Source: JAJDZL01 sp965221175 | Lineage (GTDB): Bacteria > Pseudomonadota > Gammaproteobacteria > Arenicellales > JAJDZL01 | Length of the DNA: 64,000 nucleotides | Direction: 5' to 3' | Assembly (NCBI GenBank): GCA_965221175.1 | Contig: OZ244867.1 | Coordinates: 806,001 to 870,000, forward strand | In this document: positions 27,899 through 36,516 of the stretch, piece by piece | Layout: every line of letters begins with the position of its first letter | Numbering within the stretch: the first letter of the stretch is position 1 | Notes under the pieces: model-generated | Databases searched by the model: none | Told to the model about the DNA's origin: nothing | What the model saw: only the letters and a program-made list of their open reading frames with translations | Translations under genes and position numbers: made by a program

Positions 27899-27927
27899 AT
27901 TATATCATATTATGTAGCGCAACACAA
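27899..27927 (-). promoter_or_regulatory. Promoter of the HigA-fusion gene
   Basis: On the minus strand TTGTGT (27922-27927) and a perfect TATAAT (27899-27904) are exactly 17 bases apart. Transcription would start near 27892, about 37 bases before the ATG at 27855. The AT-rich core is a plausible site for binding by the protein's own HigA-type HTH, as in toxin-antitoxin autoregulation; that part is inference. Confidence 0.65.
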
Positions 27928-28490
27928 TACAATATCATGCTAGTCGAAAGTGTTAGCCATGCTTCGACTTCTGGTCAATGACCGAGCACCGATTATTGTC
28001 CTCTCGCTGTTGCAGTTAAATTTAGAGTGTCAGTTGCTTTTTCGCAAGTTCTCGGAATGAACGGAATTTCGTCCTTATGTTCCCGACATGTAATAATCGT
28101 CTGGACAGACAAAATTGGCTGCCGTAAATTTGGCGCGACGGCGGCGCCAATGAAATTGATAGTAATGAATCAGCTGAGATTGTCGGGGTGATTCAAATAA
28201 ATTTAATAGCTTCAGAACAGCGCATACCCCTCAATAATCCATCGTCAAATACATTGCAGGAACAGAATATCTCACGTGTCGTTTACTAGTTGTTAATCAG
28301 ATCCAACCGCTAAGCGAAATCGCAATCATTTCTTGTTACAACATATCGAAAAGTTGCGCATTTTTTATGGCACTTGAATAAAGTGTGAGGAAACGAGAGT
28401 TAAGTTTGAATCAGAATTGGCGTTCAATCATACAGAATATCCATCCAAATCATGAGTTTGCAAACAATGCAGTTGAATCTGTTGAATTGT
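27928..28490. other. Intergenic stretch, nothing recognised beyond the promoter
   Basis: About 560 bases between the 505-aa gene and the HigA-fusion promoter, both on the minus strand. The frames are short and no terminator-like hairpin is obvious. Confidence 0.5.
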
Positions 28491-30008
28491 TCAATCGGAA
28501 TACTTTGCCAACGGATGGCGAAAGTAGTGCTCATCCAGTATATTTCTCAAAGTTCCTGACTTCCCCTGCTTCGCGTATTCTCTCAGTGAATTTCCATCCT
28601 TCCAATCAACATTGTACCCTTCACAGATTTTAGATTGCTGTTCTAACCAATCTCGTGCTCGGCGATGGAAGTTACCATTGGTCCACAATTCGAATTGAAA
28701 ATCGTTACATCTATATACTTCGAAGTGATTTAGAATTTTAAATATAAGTGGAACTCGATCTCTATACCACTTTCGCACCTCTTCTAAGCTAACCTTGGAC
28801 CCGGGTATTTTGGATTTACATTCAATTACCGATATTACTCCTTCATCTGAACGAGTAAGAAGAACATCAATCTCAACTTTCCGATTAGATTCGAAGTCAG
28901 TCAAATTTTTTCCAATTTCTAGGCCACCACCCTCAATTTCCTTCACTAAATATCCGATAGCAAACTCAAAAAGCGCTCCCCTAATATTATTTGCGGCACC
29001 CTCAATCTTAGTTAAAGAAGATAGTAGCTCATACAACTTATTCGGTTTGTCAGATATTTTTGTTCCAGTATTAGTGACAAGTTCGATTAATTCTCTTAAG
29101 GATTTGGCAGTTGATTTTCCAAATAAATTTTCTACAGTCGCTGCTACAATCCCCTTACTGCGAGCCAAACTAAACGCTTCGCTTGTGAACTCATCGCCAA
29201 CGAACATTGGGAGAATCGGAGCAACATTTTTTGGTGCAGATGCCATGTCATGCTTTCGAATGAATAAAGACACTGAATCCGTATTCACCTGTCCATTGAA
29301 GTTAATGTCGCAAACAATAAAACCTGGCTTTAATTTTCCTGTCGAGGCAGTAACCAGAGGACGCAAATATGATGGTGCCGATAGATCCCACGTTATGCTA
29401 GAAACTACAGGTTCATTACCATCATCACCTCGCACAGAAAAGCTGTTATAGCTACCTAGACCAATTTTCCGAGCCCAGTCCAGTACCGCTCGTAAAGCGA
29501 CAAATTCAGCTAATAAATTCGCGTTTATGGATTGAATTGGCAGTTTTGTATACGATACAGGGCGAAATTGGATAATTGTCTGACCATTCTCAACCACAAT
29601 TCTTTCGAGAAGGTGAATCTTGATTAGACGTTCAAGTATTAAATCTGGTGTGAGTTGATTTTTGCGATATATAGGAGCCCCACATATTGCTGGAAATTGA
29701 GATTCGAAACACAATCCACCTCGTGAACGCAAACCAACTACTGCACACCAATATGCTTTACCGCGAGATTCAAAGGATCGCTCAACTGCTTTCCAAAATT
29801 GGAGGCTACCGTGTTGTTTAGCCAAATAGATGAATCGAGTATTGTGAGCAAATCGTATGCCGGCCAATCTTTTATATTCCGACTTAGCACGCGTGAGCCG
29901 CTGACGGGCGGCAGCTTTTGACAAACCGCTTTTGGTCATAATATCGATAAATTCCGATGACAAACCTGGTCCTTGTTTTGTCAACAAACTTACAACGTTA
30001 TTTTTCAT
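28491..30008 (-). CDS. Putative HTH / PD-(D/E)XK restriction-like nuclease, 505 aa
   Basis: The C-terminal third carries a convincing nuclease core. RGALFEFAIGYLVKEI (residues 343-358) gives a helix with a conserved-type acid, then KVEIDVLL (D381) and VISVIECKSKIPGS (E396-x-K398), the D-ExK layout of Holliday-resolvase-like and Mrr-like enzymes. The N-terminus (LSSEFIDIMTKSGLSKAAAR, then QRLTRAKSEYKRL) looks like a winged-helix or HTH segment. The middle (residues 100-330) is not recognised. It is complete, AT-rich, and sits in a region of restriction genes, so a defence role is likely, perhaps against modified or foreign DNA. ATG at 30008; no ribosome-binding site is evident. It lies about 635 bases upstream of the HigA-fusion start on the same strand, too far for a tight operon. 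Confidence 0.72.
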   Translation of the reverse strand: MKNNVVSLLTKQGPGLSSEFIDIMTKSGLSKAAARQRLTRAKSEYKRLAGIRFAHNTRFIYLAKQHGSLQFWKAVERSFESRGKAYWCAVVGLRSRGGLCFESQFPAICGAPIYRKNQLTPDLILERLIKIHLLERIVVENGQTIIQFRPVSYTKLPIQSINANLLAEFVALRAVLDWARKIGLGSYNSFSVRGDDGNEPVVSSITWDLSAPSYLRPLVTASTGKLKPGFIVCDINFNGQVNTDSVSLFIRKHDMASAPKNVAPILPMFVGDEFTSEAFSLARSKGIVAATVENLFGKSTAKSLRELIELVTNTGTKISDKPNKLYELLSSLTKIEGAANNIRGALFEFAIGYLVKEIEGGGLEIGKNLTDFESNRKVEIDVLLTRSDEGVISVIECKSKIPGSKVSLEEVRKWYRDRVPLIFKILNHFEVYRCNDFQFELWTNGNFHRRARDWLEQQSKICEGYNVDWKDGNSLREYAKQGKSGTLRNILDEHYFRHPLAKYSD

Positions 30009-31218
30009 AGAATAGATACAGGTGTCACACTACTCTATTTGTAATATACGATCTATAGATTGACAGTTCATTTTTTTTGCAATCTAAGAAAAATTGAATT
30101 TAAAATCTCGATATATCAATAAGATACGTTTTCTCTAAAAATCGAATTTGTACGAATTTGTCTCACCATTCTCATTTATTCTCAAAATTGAAATGTGAAA
30201 TATTTCCATATGTGGAATTGAGATAAGATGCTCATCAGATTTTTTAGAATTTACGATAATAAGCCGCTCGACTAAACCAATAATCACCAAGCCAATTGCT
30301 TAGAATGCAGCTACGCAAGGCGGTTATGGCATTGGCACTAACTATCAACACTCCAATGCATTCAAGTAGGCTTGAGCCTCAACCCAACCGCGTTCTTGCA
30401 AACCGCTTCCGCTAGTGCGGAACTCACACACAATCACTTGGCACGGAACCTCGAATATTGAATTCGTTTCCGATCACAATCGAAATAGGCGAATGATTTG
30501 TTCACAGCTTCACTCGCCGATGGATGTCCGATGTTTGAGGAGCAGATTACGTTTGATTTGAAGAACTTGGATAAAAGGTTCGGGGTGTCATCGGTTTTCT
30601 CTCTTTGTAGTCTGTATCTTTACTATAGATACAGCAATACCTGGAATTCGAACAATTACTCTTATTCCATCAAAAATGAGAACTTTAACGCGCATCCTTA
30701 TAATCTCTTTCTTTTTAATTTCCAGGTACCTAGTCTCAGTTCTCATCCGAGGCGTCTCTGTACCCAATCCCAATTGCGTAGTATGATTTACAAAATCGGC
30801 ACGCAGCAACACCAAAGGACAATATTCAGTGCAAAAGGAAATAAATAGCGGAGTACTAAAATGTAGTCGTTGGCTAAATTGGAATATCTGCTATCAACAC
30901 TTTCTTCAAGCTTAACTTAAGTTTTCCGTATAGAATTTCGTCAATCCGAAACTCCAAATTCATAACCCAACATTTCTGTTCATATGCGCTAAATTGAGCA
31001 ATTAGTTTTCCGAACCTCTCTCAACATCTACAAATTGCTGAAACCACAACACTAAATCGAGCACTACGGGCTGTCAAATTTTCCGGCATTGCATAAAAAG
31101 ATACCTTCAAACGAAACACTCTACTTTGTTAAAACAATATAATGTAGTAACTATTTATGAACATCGTAACTACAATTTCTATTGTTTTTGTTAATTTCAT
31201 ACTCGTGGAGCCCGGAGA
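30009..31218. other. Long AT-rich non-coding stretch at the right border of the defence island
   Basis: About 1.2 kb between the nuclease gene and aceA. A 116-codon plus-strand frame at 30498-30848 and a 75-codon minus-strand frame across it have no recognisable domain or ribosome-binding site and look like chance or decayed sequence. No RNA gene or attachment-site repeat was recognised. The last 150 bases presumably hold the aceA promoter. Confidence 0.5.
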
Positions 31219-32547
31219 ATGACCCAACTACCAAATGGCAAATACAATTGGCCAGTTAATCCGACTGAAGATTTAAAGGAATTTCCAGTTCCCTACTATG
31301 CCTCCGATCGATGGGAAGGTATTCGTAGAGACTATGACTGGACTGAGGTTGAGAGACTACGAGGTTCGGTTTGCGTACGTCACACATTGGCCGAAATGGG
31401 CTCAGAAAAACTATGGCACTATCTGCACAGTGATGACTTTGTCGCTTCACTTGGTGCTTATTCCGGTTGTCAGGCTGTCCAGCATGTCAGAGCGGGAATG
31501 AAATCAATTTACCTGTCTGGTTGGCAGGTGGCAGCGGATGCCAACAATGCGGGTCAAACCTATCCTGATCAGTCACTCTATCCTGCAAGCTCAGTTCCGC
31601 AGGTCATTGAAAGAATCAACAACGCATTTACCCGACAGGACCAAATTCAGACACTGGAACGTATGAGCGGTCAGGAAACCACCGATATCGACTGGTTCAT
31701 GCCGATTGTTGCAGATGCCGAAGCCGGATTTGGTGGGCCGCTGAATGTGTTTGAATTGACAAAAGCCATGATTGAGGCCGGAGCCGCGGGGATCCATTAC
31801 GAAGACCAATTGTCTTCTGAAAAGAAATGCGGACACCTTGGTGGCAAAGTCCTGCTTTCTACAGCACATGGAATCAGAAACCTGACGTCAGCACGCTTAG
31901 CCGCTGATGTGATGGGGGTACCAACTGTAATCATTGCACGAACGGATGCAGAAGCCGCGCGTCTGATGACTTCCGATATTGACGAACGCGATCATCCATT
32001 CCTTACCGGAGAACGCACTACTGAAGGGTTTTACAGGATTACCGGTGGCATTGATATGTGTATTGCGAGAGGACTGGCCTATGCGCCTTACTCAGACCTC
32101 ATCTGGATGGAAACCTCTACACCAAATCTTGAGGACGCTCGAAAATTTGCTGAAGGTATCCATGAACAGTTTCCAGGGAAAATGCTTGCCTACAACTGTT
32201 CACCATCGTTCAATTGGCAAAAGCATCTGGAACGTGACGAATTAGCCAGCTTTCAGCGTGATATAGCGGCAATGGGGTATCGTTATCAATTTGTCACACT
32301 TGCCAGCTTTCATAGCGTCAACTACTCCAGCTTTGATATCGCCAGAAAATTCATTGAGCGTGGAATGGAAGGATATTCTGACTTGCAGCAGGCGGAGTTT
32401 GCAGCCGAAGACTTCGGTTTCTCAGCAACCCGTCACCAGCACGAAGTTGGCGTCAGCTACTTTGATGCAGTGAATGAAGCTACAGCAGGTACTGGAGAGA
32501 CTTCGACTGTCGCAATGGCGGACTCGACAGAAACTGCACAGTTTTAA
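31219..32547 (+). CDS. aceA: Isocitrate lyase
   Basis: First enzyme of the glyoxylate bypass: it splits isocitrate into succinate and glyoxylate. The 442 aa match bacterial AceA. Landmarks are the catalytic KKCGH at residues 202-206, YSGCQAVQHV and YLSGWQVAADANNAG in the TIM barrel, VADAEAGFGG (metal-binding acids) and NCSPSFNW near 347-354. ATG at 31219 with GTGGAG 8 bases upstream. No malate synthase is adjacent and aceK lies 6.6 kb downstream, so the usual aceBAK operon is split here. Confidence 0.96.
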   Translation: MTQLPNGKYNWPVNPTEDLKEFPVPYYASDRWEGIRRDYDWTEVERLRGSVCVRHTLAEMGSEKLWHYLHSDDFVASLGAYSGCQAVQHVRAGMKSIYLSGWQVAADANNAGQTYPDQSLYPASSVPQVIERINNAFTRQDQIQTLERMSGQETTDIDWFMPIVADAEAGFGGPLNVFELTKAMIEAGAAGIHYEDQLSSEKKCGHLGGKVLLSTAHGIRNLTSARLAADVMGVPTVIIARTDAEAARLMTSDIDERDHPFLTGERTTEGFYRITGGIDMCIARGLAYAPYSDLIWMETSTPNLEDARKFAEGIHEQFPGKMLAYNCSPSFNWQKHLERDELASFQRDIAAMGYRYQFVTLASFHSVNYSSFDIARKFIERGMEGYSDLQQAEFAAEDFGFSATRHQHEVGVSYFDAVNEATAGTGETSTVAMADSTETAQF

Positions 32548-32567
32548 CGACAGTATCAGATCGTAAT

Positions 32568-32619
32568 TAGTCGTCCCTGAATAACCCCATATATAGAATA
32601 TGACATTCAGGGACGACTA
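32568..32619. terminator. Perfect 15-bp inverted repeat after aceA
   Basis: TAGTCGTCCCTGAAT (32568-32582) and its exact complement ATTCAGGGACGACTA (32605-32619) surround a 22-base loop, 21 bases after the aceA stop. It could end aceA transcription or protect the mRNA 3' end. There is no T-tract, so a classic intrinsic terminator is uncertain, and the symmetric form would act on both strands. Confidence 0.5.
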
Positions 32620-32991
32620 GCTAAGATACTATGCCCCAACAATCTATTCTTCGGTGAGTCGTCCGGAGAATTTGCAAGTGCACGATCTGCCATCCTGATG
32701 GCCTCATCGTAATTTTCATGTTGCAGCAATGTAAAATCCCATGAACGACCGTTCTATGGGACAATTCGTGCATAGGCGTAATGTTGCCATTTTTCTGGAA
32801 CTGGATGTCGATCATCCCAACTTGTATGAATTTGCAGTTGACGAGCACATCGACGTCAGAATTTTTTGAAACGGGTGTCTTGTGAATGAATTCCTTGCAG
32901 GTAAGGTGTAGAAAGTCTACGACAACCGCAACACCAGTTGGAACGAAATTCACCAGGAGTATCAGAACGTGCTGAATAAGTTGAACAAATA
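32620..32991 (+). other. Intergenic stretch with a possible decayed ORF
   Basis: From ATG 32741 the plus strand reads MNDRSMGQFVHRRNVAIFLE, continues to FAVDEHIDVRIF, then meets a stop. Further in-frame pieces (VNEFLAGKV, and VYDNRNTSWNEIHQEYQNVL) run to a stop at 32990, directly before hutH. This looks like a small gene broken by stops, but I cannot name a family. Confidence 0.3.
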
Positions 32992-34557
32992 ATGAGTATT
33001 AGCAAAATCATACAAGCAGTTCCAGGACAATTGACGCTGGACCAATTGCAGACGTTCTATCTGGATTCCTGTCAAATAGAATTCGACCAGAACTGCCGCA
33101 GGCAGGTGGAGCAAGCTGCCGAGATGGTGAAAGCCGCTGCATCCGGTGAGGATGCGATTTATGGAGTAAATACCGGATTTGGCAAGTTGGCCCATACTCG
33201 GGTTAACCTGGACCAGACATCTGTATTGCAGAAAAACCTGATCTTGTCCCACTGTTGTGGCGTAGGGCCCGCTCTACCAGAACCCATAGTTCGTTTAACC
33301 ATGCTGCTGAAACTGTGTTCTTTGGGGAGAGGGGCTTCGGGTGTGCGGTGGCAGATACTGGAATTGCTACAAGCCATGCTCAATGCCGACATATTGCCGA
33401 TCATTCCATCAAAAGGCTCTGTCGGAGCCTCCGGGGACCTGGCACCGCTTGCGCATATGACTCTTGCCATGATTGGTGAGGGTGAGGTCATGCGTCATGG
33501 AGAAAGAATGCCGACTTTGGATGCCCTGCAAGATGAAGGCTTATGCTCGATAAAGCTCGGTCCAAAAGAAGGACTGGCAATGATAAACGGCACCCAAGTA
33601 TCGACGGCAATCTGCCTGACTGCATTGTTTGATACCTGGAATTTGTGCCAAACCGCCATGATAACGGGTGCCTTGTCCTGTGATGCACTGATGGCATCGA
33701 CCAGTCCATTTCGAAAGGAAATTCATGAATTGCGGGGGCAGCTCGGGCAAATTGACGTTGCCCGTTCGCTACAGTCCTTGTTGGCAGGGTCTAAAATTCG
33801 GGAGTCACACCTTGAAGATGATGAGCGGGTGCAGGATCCATATTGTCTGCGATGTCAGCCGCAGGTTATGGGTGCCTGTCTGGACCAGTTGCGTCAGGCG
33901 GCGAAAACTCTGGAAATAGAGGCCAACGCGGTCACCGACAACCCGCTGGTGGTTAACGGGGAAGAGCTGGTATCCGGTGGAAATTTTCATGCCGAGCCGG
34001 TAGCGTTTGCTGCCGATCAGTGCGCCCTGGCAATCGCTGAAACAGGGTCCATTGCGGAGCGACGTATTGCGACCTTGGTAGACCCGGCTCTGAACTATGG
34101 ACTTCCTGGATTCCTGTCTCCAGATCCCGGTCGCAATTCGGGATTCATGGCCGCCGAGGTGACAGCAGCTGCGCTGATGGCTGAGAACAAGCACAACTCC
34201 ATGCCGTGTTCGGTGGATTCCACGCCGACCAGTGCCAATCAGGAAGACCACGTTGCCATGTCATGTCATGCGGCGCGACGTCTGCTCGAAATGAATGAAA
34301 ATCTGACGTGGATTCTTGCCATTGAATTGCTGGCTGCAGCCCAGGGGGTGGAATTCAGACGCCCACTAAAATCCAGTAAAACACTGGAAAAAGTAATCCG
34401 GCTGGTCCGAGACAGAATTCCCGCATTAGGGGAAGACCGGTTTCTTGCACCGGACCTTGAGGACGCCTATTCAATCATCAAAAGCCGAAGTTTGTTTGAC
34501 ATGACCGGTGACAACAGGTTGCCAACGCTGTGGCGTTTTCACGGCAATCGGATATAG
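32992..34557 (+). CDS. hutH: Histidine ammonia-lyase
   Basis: Converts histidine to urocanate and ammonia, the first step of histidine use. The 521 aa carry the autocatalytic MIO motif A146-S147-G148 inside GSVGASGDLAPLAHM, plus YGVNTGFGKLA at 57-67, GNFHAEPVAFAAD (catalytic region), FRKEIHELRG and the C-terminal AAQGVEFRRPLKSS, all typical of HAL rather than PAL or TAL. ATG at 32992; no strong ribosome-binding site. No hutU, hutI or hutG lies in this window, so the rest of the pathway must be elsewhere. Confidence 0.94.
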   Translation: MSISKIIQAVPGQLTLDQLQTFYLDSCQIEFDQNCRRQVEQAAEMVKAAASGEDAIYGVNTGFGKLAHTRVNLDQTSVLQKNLILSHCCGVGPALPEPIVRLTMLLKLCSLGRGASGVRWQILELLQAMLNADILPIIPSKGSVGASGDLAPLAHMTLAMIGEGEVMRHGERMPTLDALQDEGLCSIKLGPKEGLAMINGTQVSTAICLTALFDTWNLCQTAMITGALSCDALMASTSPFRKEIHELRGQLGQIDVARSLQSLLAGSKIRESHLEDDERVQDPYCLRCQPQVMGACLDQLRQAAKTLEIEANAVTDNPLVVNGEELVSGGNFHAEPVAFAADQCALAIAETGSIAERRIATLVDPALNYGLPGFLSPDPGRNSGFMAAEVTAAALMAENKHNSMPCSVDSTPTSANQEDHVAMSCHAARRLLEMNENLTWILAIELLAAAQGVEFRRPLKSSKTLEKVIRLVRDRIPALGEDRFLAPDLEDAYSIIKSRSLFDMTGDNRLPTLWRFHGNRI

Positions 34558-34791
34558 CAAATCGAATCAATAACCGTTCATGACTGCAGGACTCTGACGT
34601 CCGCACACAGAATTTTGCTGGGTAATTGGATCGCTGATGCCGTACTCTCGCCTTTTGGTGCATTTCTCGGACGAATGCGCACGAACTAAGGAATATTGCC
34701 GGACAGCAACACCGATCTGTATCCGGTTTTGTTGAGCACGCTTCTGCAATTTCAAGTCTTGCAAAACGGGAAGATTCAGAGAACCTAGAAA

Positions 34792-35724
34792 CTATTCAAT
34801 AGCGGCTTCCAGTTCGGGAATTGCAGTAAACAAATCCGAAACCCATCCATAATCGGCAACTTGAAAAATTGGTGCTTCTTCATCCTTGTTGATTGCAACA
34901 ATGACCTTTGAATCTTTCATACCAGCCAAATGCTGAATCGCCCCCGAAATTCCGACAGCAATGTAGAGGTCCGGTGCTACGACTTTTCCAGTTTGGCCGA
35001 CCTGATAGTCGTTTGGTACATAACCCGCATCAACTGCTGCTCGAGACGCACCTACTGCTGCACCTAGCTTGTCTGCAATTCTCTCAAGCATGTTGAAATT
35101 TTCACCACTTTGCATTCCGCGACCGCCGGATATGACGATGCTTGCAGTGGTAAGTTCAGGGCGCTCGCTACGAGTCAGGTCATGCTTCACAAATTGCGAA
35201 AGTCCCACATCACCGGAAGAGGATAATTCCTCTATTTCAGCATCCCCACCCTCTTCCGCAGCAGCGTCAAAAGTCGTTGTGCGAACGGTGATTAATTTTA
35301 TGGAATCGGTTGACTGAACTGTGGCCAGTGCATTTCCTGCATAAATCGGTCGAATGAATGTATCTTCACTGACAATCTCCGAAATGTCCGAAATTTGCTG
35401 AACATCCAGCATTGCAGCCACTCTCGGCATCAGATTCTTACCAAATGTCGATGCAGGCGCTAACACGTGTGAATACGATTTCGCTATATTCTCGACAACT
35501 GACGCGGTATTCTCGACAAGACCATATTCATACTCGGCAGAATCAATTTTCAAGACTTTGTTAATGCCTACAATTTTGGCAGAAGCCGTTACAACTTGAT
35601 CGCAGTTAAAGCCGACAACGAGGGCATGCAAATCATCTCCCAATTGGCTAGCGGCTGTTACCGTATTCAGCGTGGAGGCCTTGACTTCCTGATTGTCGTG
35701 TTCAACTAATATAAGTATGCTCAT
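34792..35724 (-). CDS. etfA: Electron transfer flavoprotein alpha subunit
   Basis: FAD-carrying half of ETF, which takes electrons from acyl-CoA, dimethylglycine and sarcosine dehydrogenases to ETF:ubiquinone oxidoreductase. The 310 aa end in the FAD-binding domain: SGGRGMQSGENF, GASRAAVDAGY, QVGQTGKVVAPDLYIAVGIS, AIQHLAGM and INKDEEAPIFQVADYG, as in FixB/EtfA. Its ATG overlaps the etfB stop by 4 bases (ATGA), so the two are translationally coupled. Downstream of etfB and the DMGDH-like gene on the same strand, pointing to a dedicated acceptor for that enzyme. Confidence 0.95.
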   Translation of the reverse strand: MSILILVEHDNQEVKASTLNTVTAASQLGDDLHALVVGFNCDQVVTASAKIVGINKVLKIDSAEYEYGLVENTASVVENIAKSYSHVLAPASTFGKNLMPRVAAMLDVQQISDISEIVSEDTFIRPIYAGNALATVQSTDSIKLITVRTTTFDAAAEEGGDAEIEELSSSGDVGLSQFVKHDLTRSERPELTTASIVISGGRGMQSGENFNMLERIADKLGAAVGASRAAVDAGYVPNDYQVGQTGKVVAPDLYIAVGISGAIQHLAGMKDSKVIVAINKDEEAPIFQVADYGWVSDLFTAIPELEAAIE

Positions 35725-36473
35725 GACAAGACCTTTGCTTCCGTTGTAAGTTTTTCAATCAATTCCGCTGCACTTTCTACACGAACTCCAGCCTGTCTCG
35801 CAGGTGGCTCATTCACCTCTAGCACATTGACTCTCGGAGTCACATCCACTCCCAGATCTTCCGGTGCCAGCGCTTCAATCGGTTTTTTTCTTGCCTTCAT
35901 GATGTTCGGCAGCGACGCATATCTAGGCTCGTTCAGTCTCAAATCAACAGTAATCACCGCCGGTCGGGAGAGCATGATTGTTTCCAGCCCTCCATCTACT
36001 TCTCGCACTACCTGGAATCCGCTATCCTGAATGTCAATTTTGGATACGAAAGTTCCAAGAGACCAACCCAGCATTGCAGAAAGCATCTGCCCGGTCTGAT
36101 TGTTATCGTTATCAACTGCCTGTTTGCCCATTAGGACAATTCCCGGATTCTCTCGATCGACAACAGCTTTCAGTAGTTTTGAAATCGCCAGCGGTTCCAA
36201 TGGCACATCAGTTTGAATCAGAATTCCACGGTCTGCACCCATAGCCAGTGCGGTTCTAATGGTATCCCCGCTCTGTTGAGGGCCTGCTGCCACAACGATG
36301 ATCTCCTCTGCTACGCCGGACTCCTTCATTCGAATGGACTCTTCGACGGCAATTTCACAGAATGGATTCATCGCCATTTTGACATTATTCAACTCAACAC
36401 CAGAGCGGTCTGCCTTGACTCTGACTTTGATGTTGGCATCAATTACACGCTTTACAGGAACAATTACCTTCAT
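35721..36473 (-). CDS. etfB: Electron transfer flavoprotein beta subunit
   Basis: AMP-binding half of the ETF heterodimer. The 250 aa show the start MKVIVPVKRVIDANIKVRVK, CEIAVEESIRMKE, the AMP-site-type LMGKQAVDNDNNQTGQ, and the recognition-loop region NIMKARKKPIEALAPEDLGV that contacts partner dehydrogenases. ATG at 36473 is preceded by a strong GAGGAG 6 bases upstream. It begins 43 bases after the dehydrogenase gene. Together with etfA and the DMGDH-like gene it forms a demethylation/electron-transfer unit. Confidence 0.95.
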   Translation of the reverse strand: MKVIVPVKRVIDANIKVRVKADRSGVELNNVKMAMNPFCEIAVEESIRMKESGVAEEIIVVAAGPQQSGDTIRTALAMGADRGILIQTDVPLEPLAISKLLKAVVDRENPGIVLMGKQAVDNDNNQTGQMLSAMLGWSLGTFVSKIDIQDSGFQVVREVDGGLETIMLSRPAVITVDLRLNEPRYASLPNIMKARKKPIEALAPEDLGVDVTPRVNVLEVNEPPARQAGVRVESAAELIEKLTTEAKVLS

Positions 36474-36516
36474 ACCGCTCCTCGGTTGAAATAAAAGCTA
36501 AAAAAGATTGAATTGG

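Noticed and set aside
11553..30008. Prophage or integrative element with att sites
   Set aside because: No integrase, structural or packaging gene and no tRNA or matching direct repeats at the borders were found.
30498..30848. 116-codon plus-strand ORF before aceA
   Set aside because: No recognisable domain, no ribosome-binding site, low-complexity Y/S/N composition; probably chance in AT-rich DNA.
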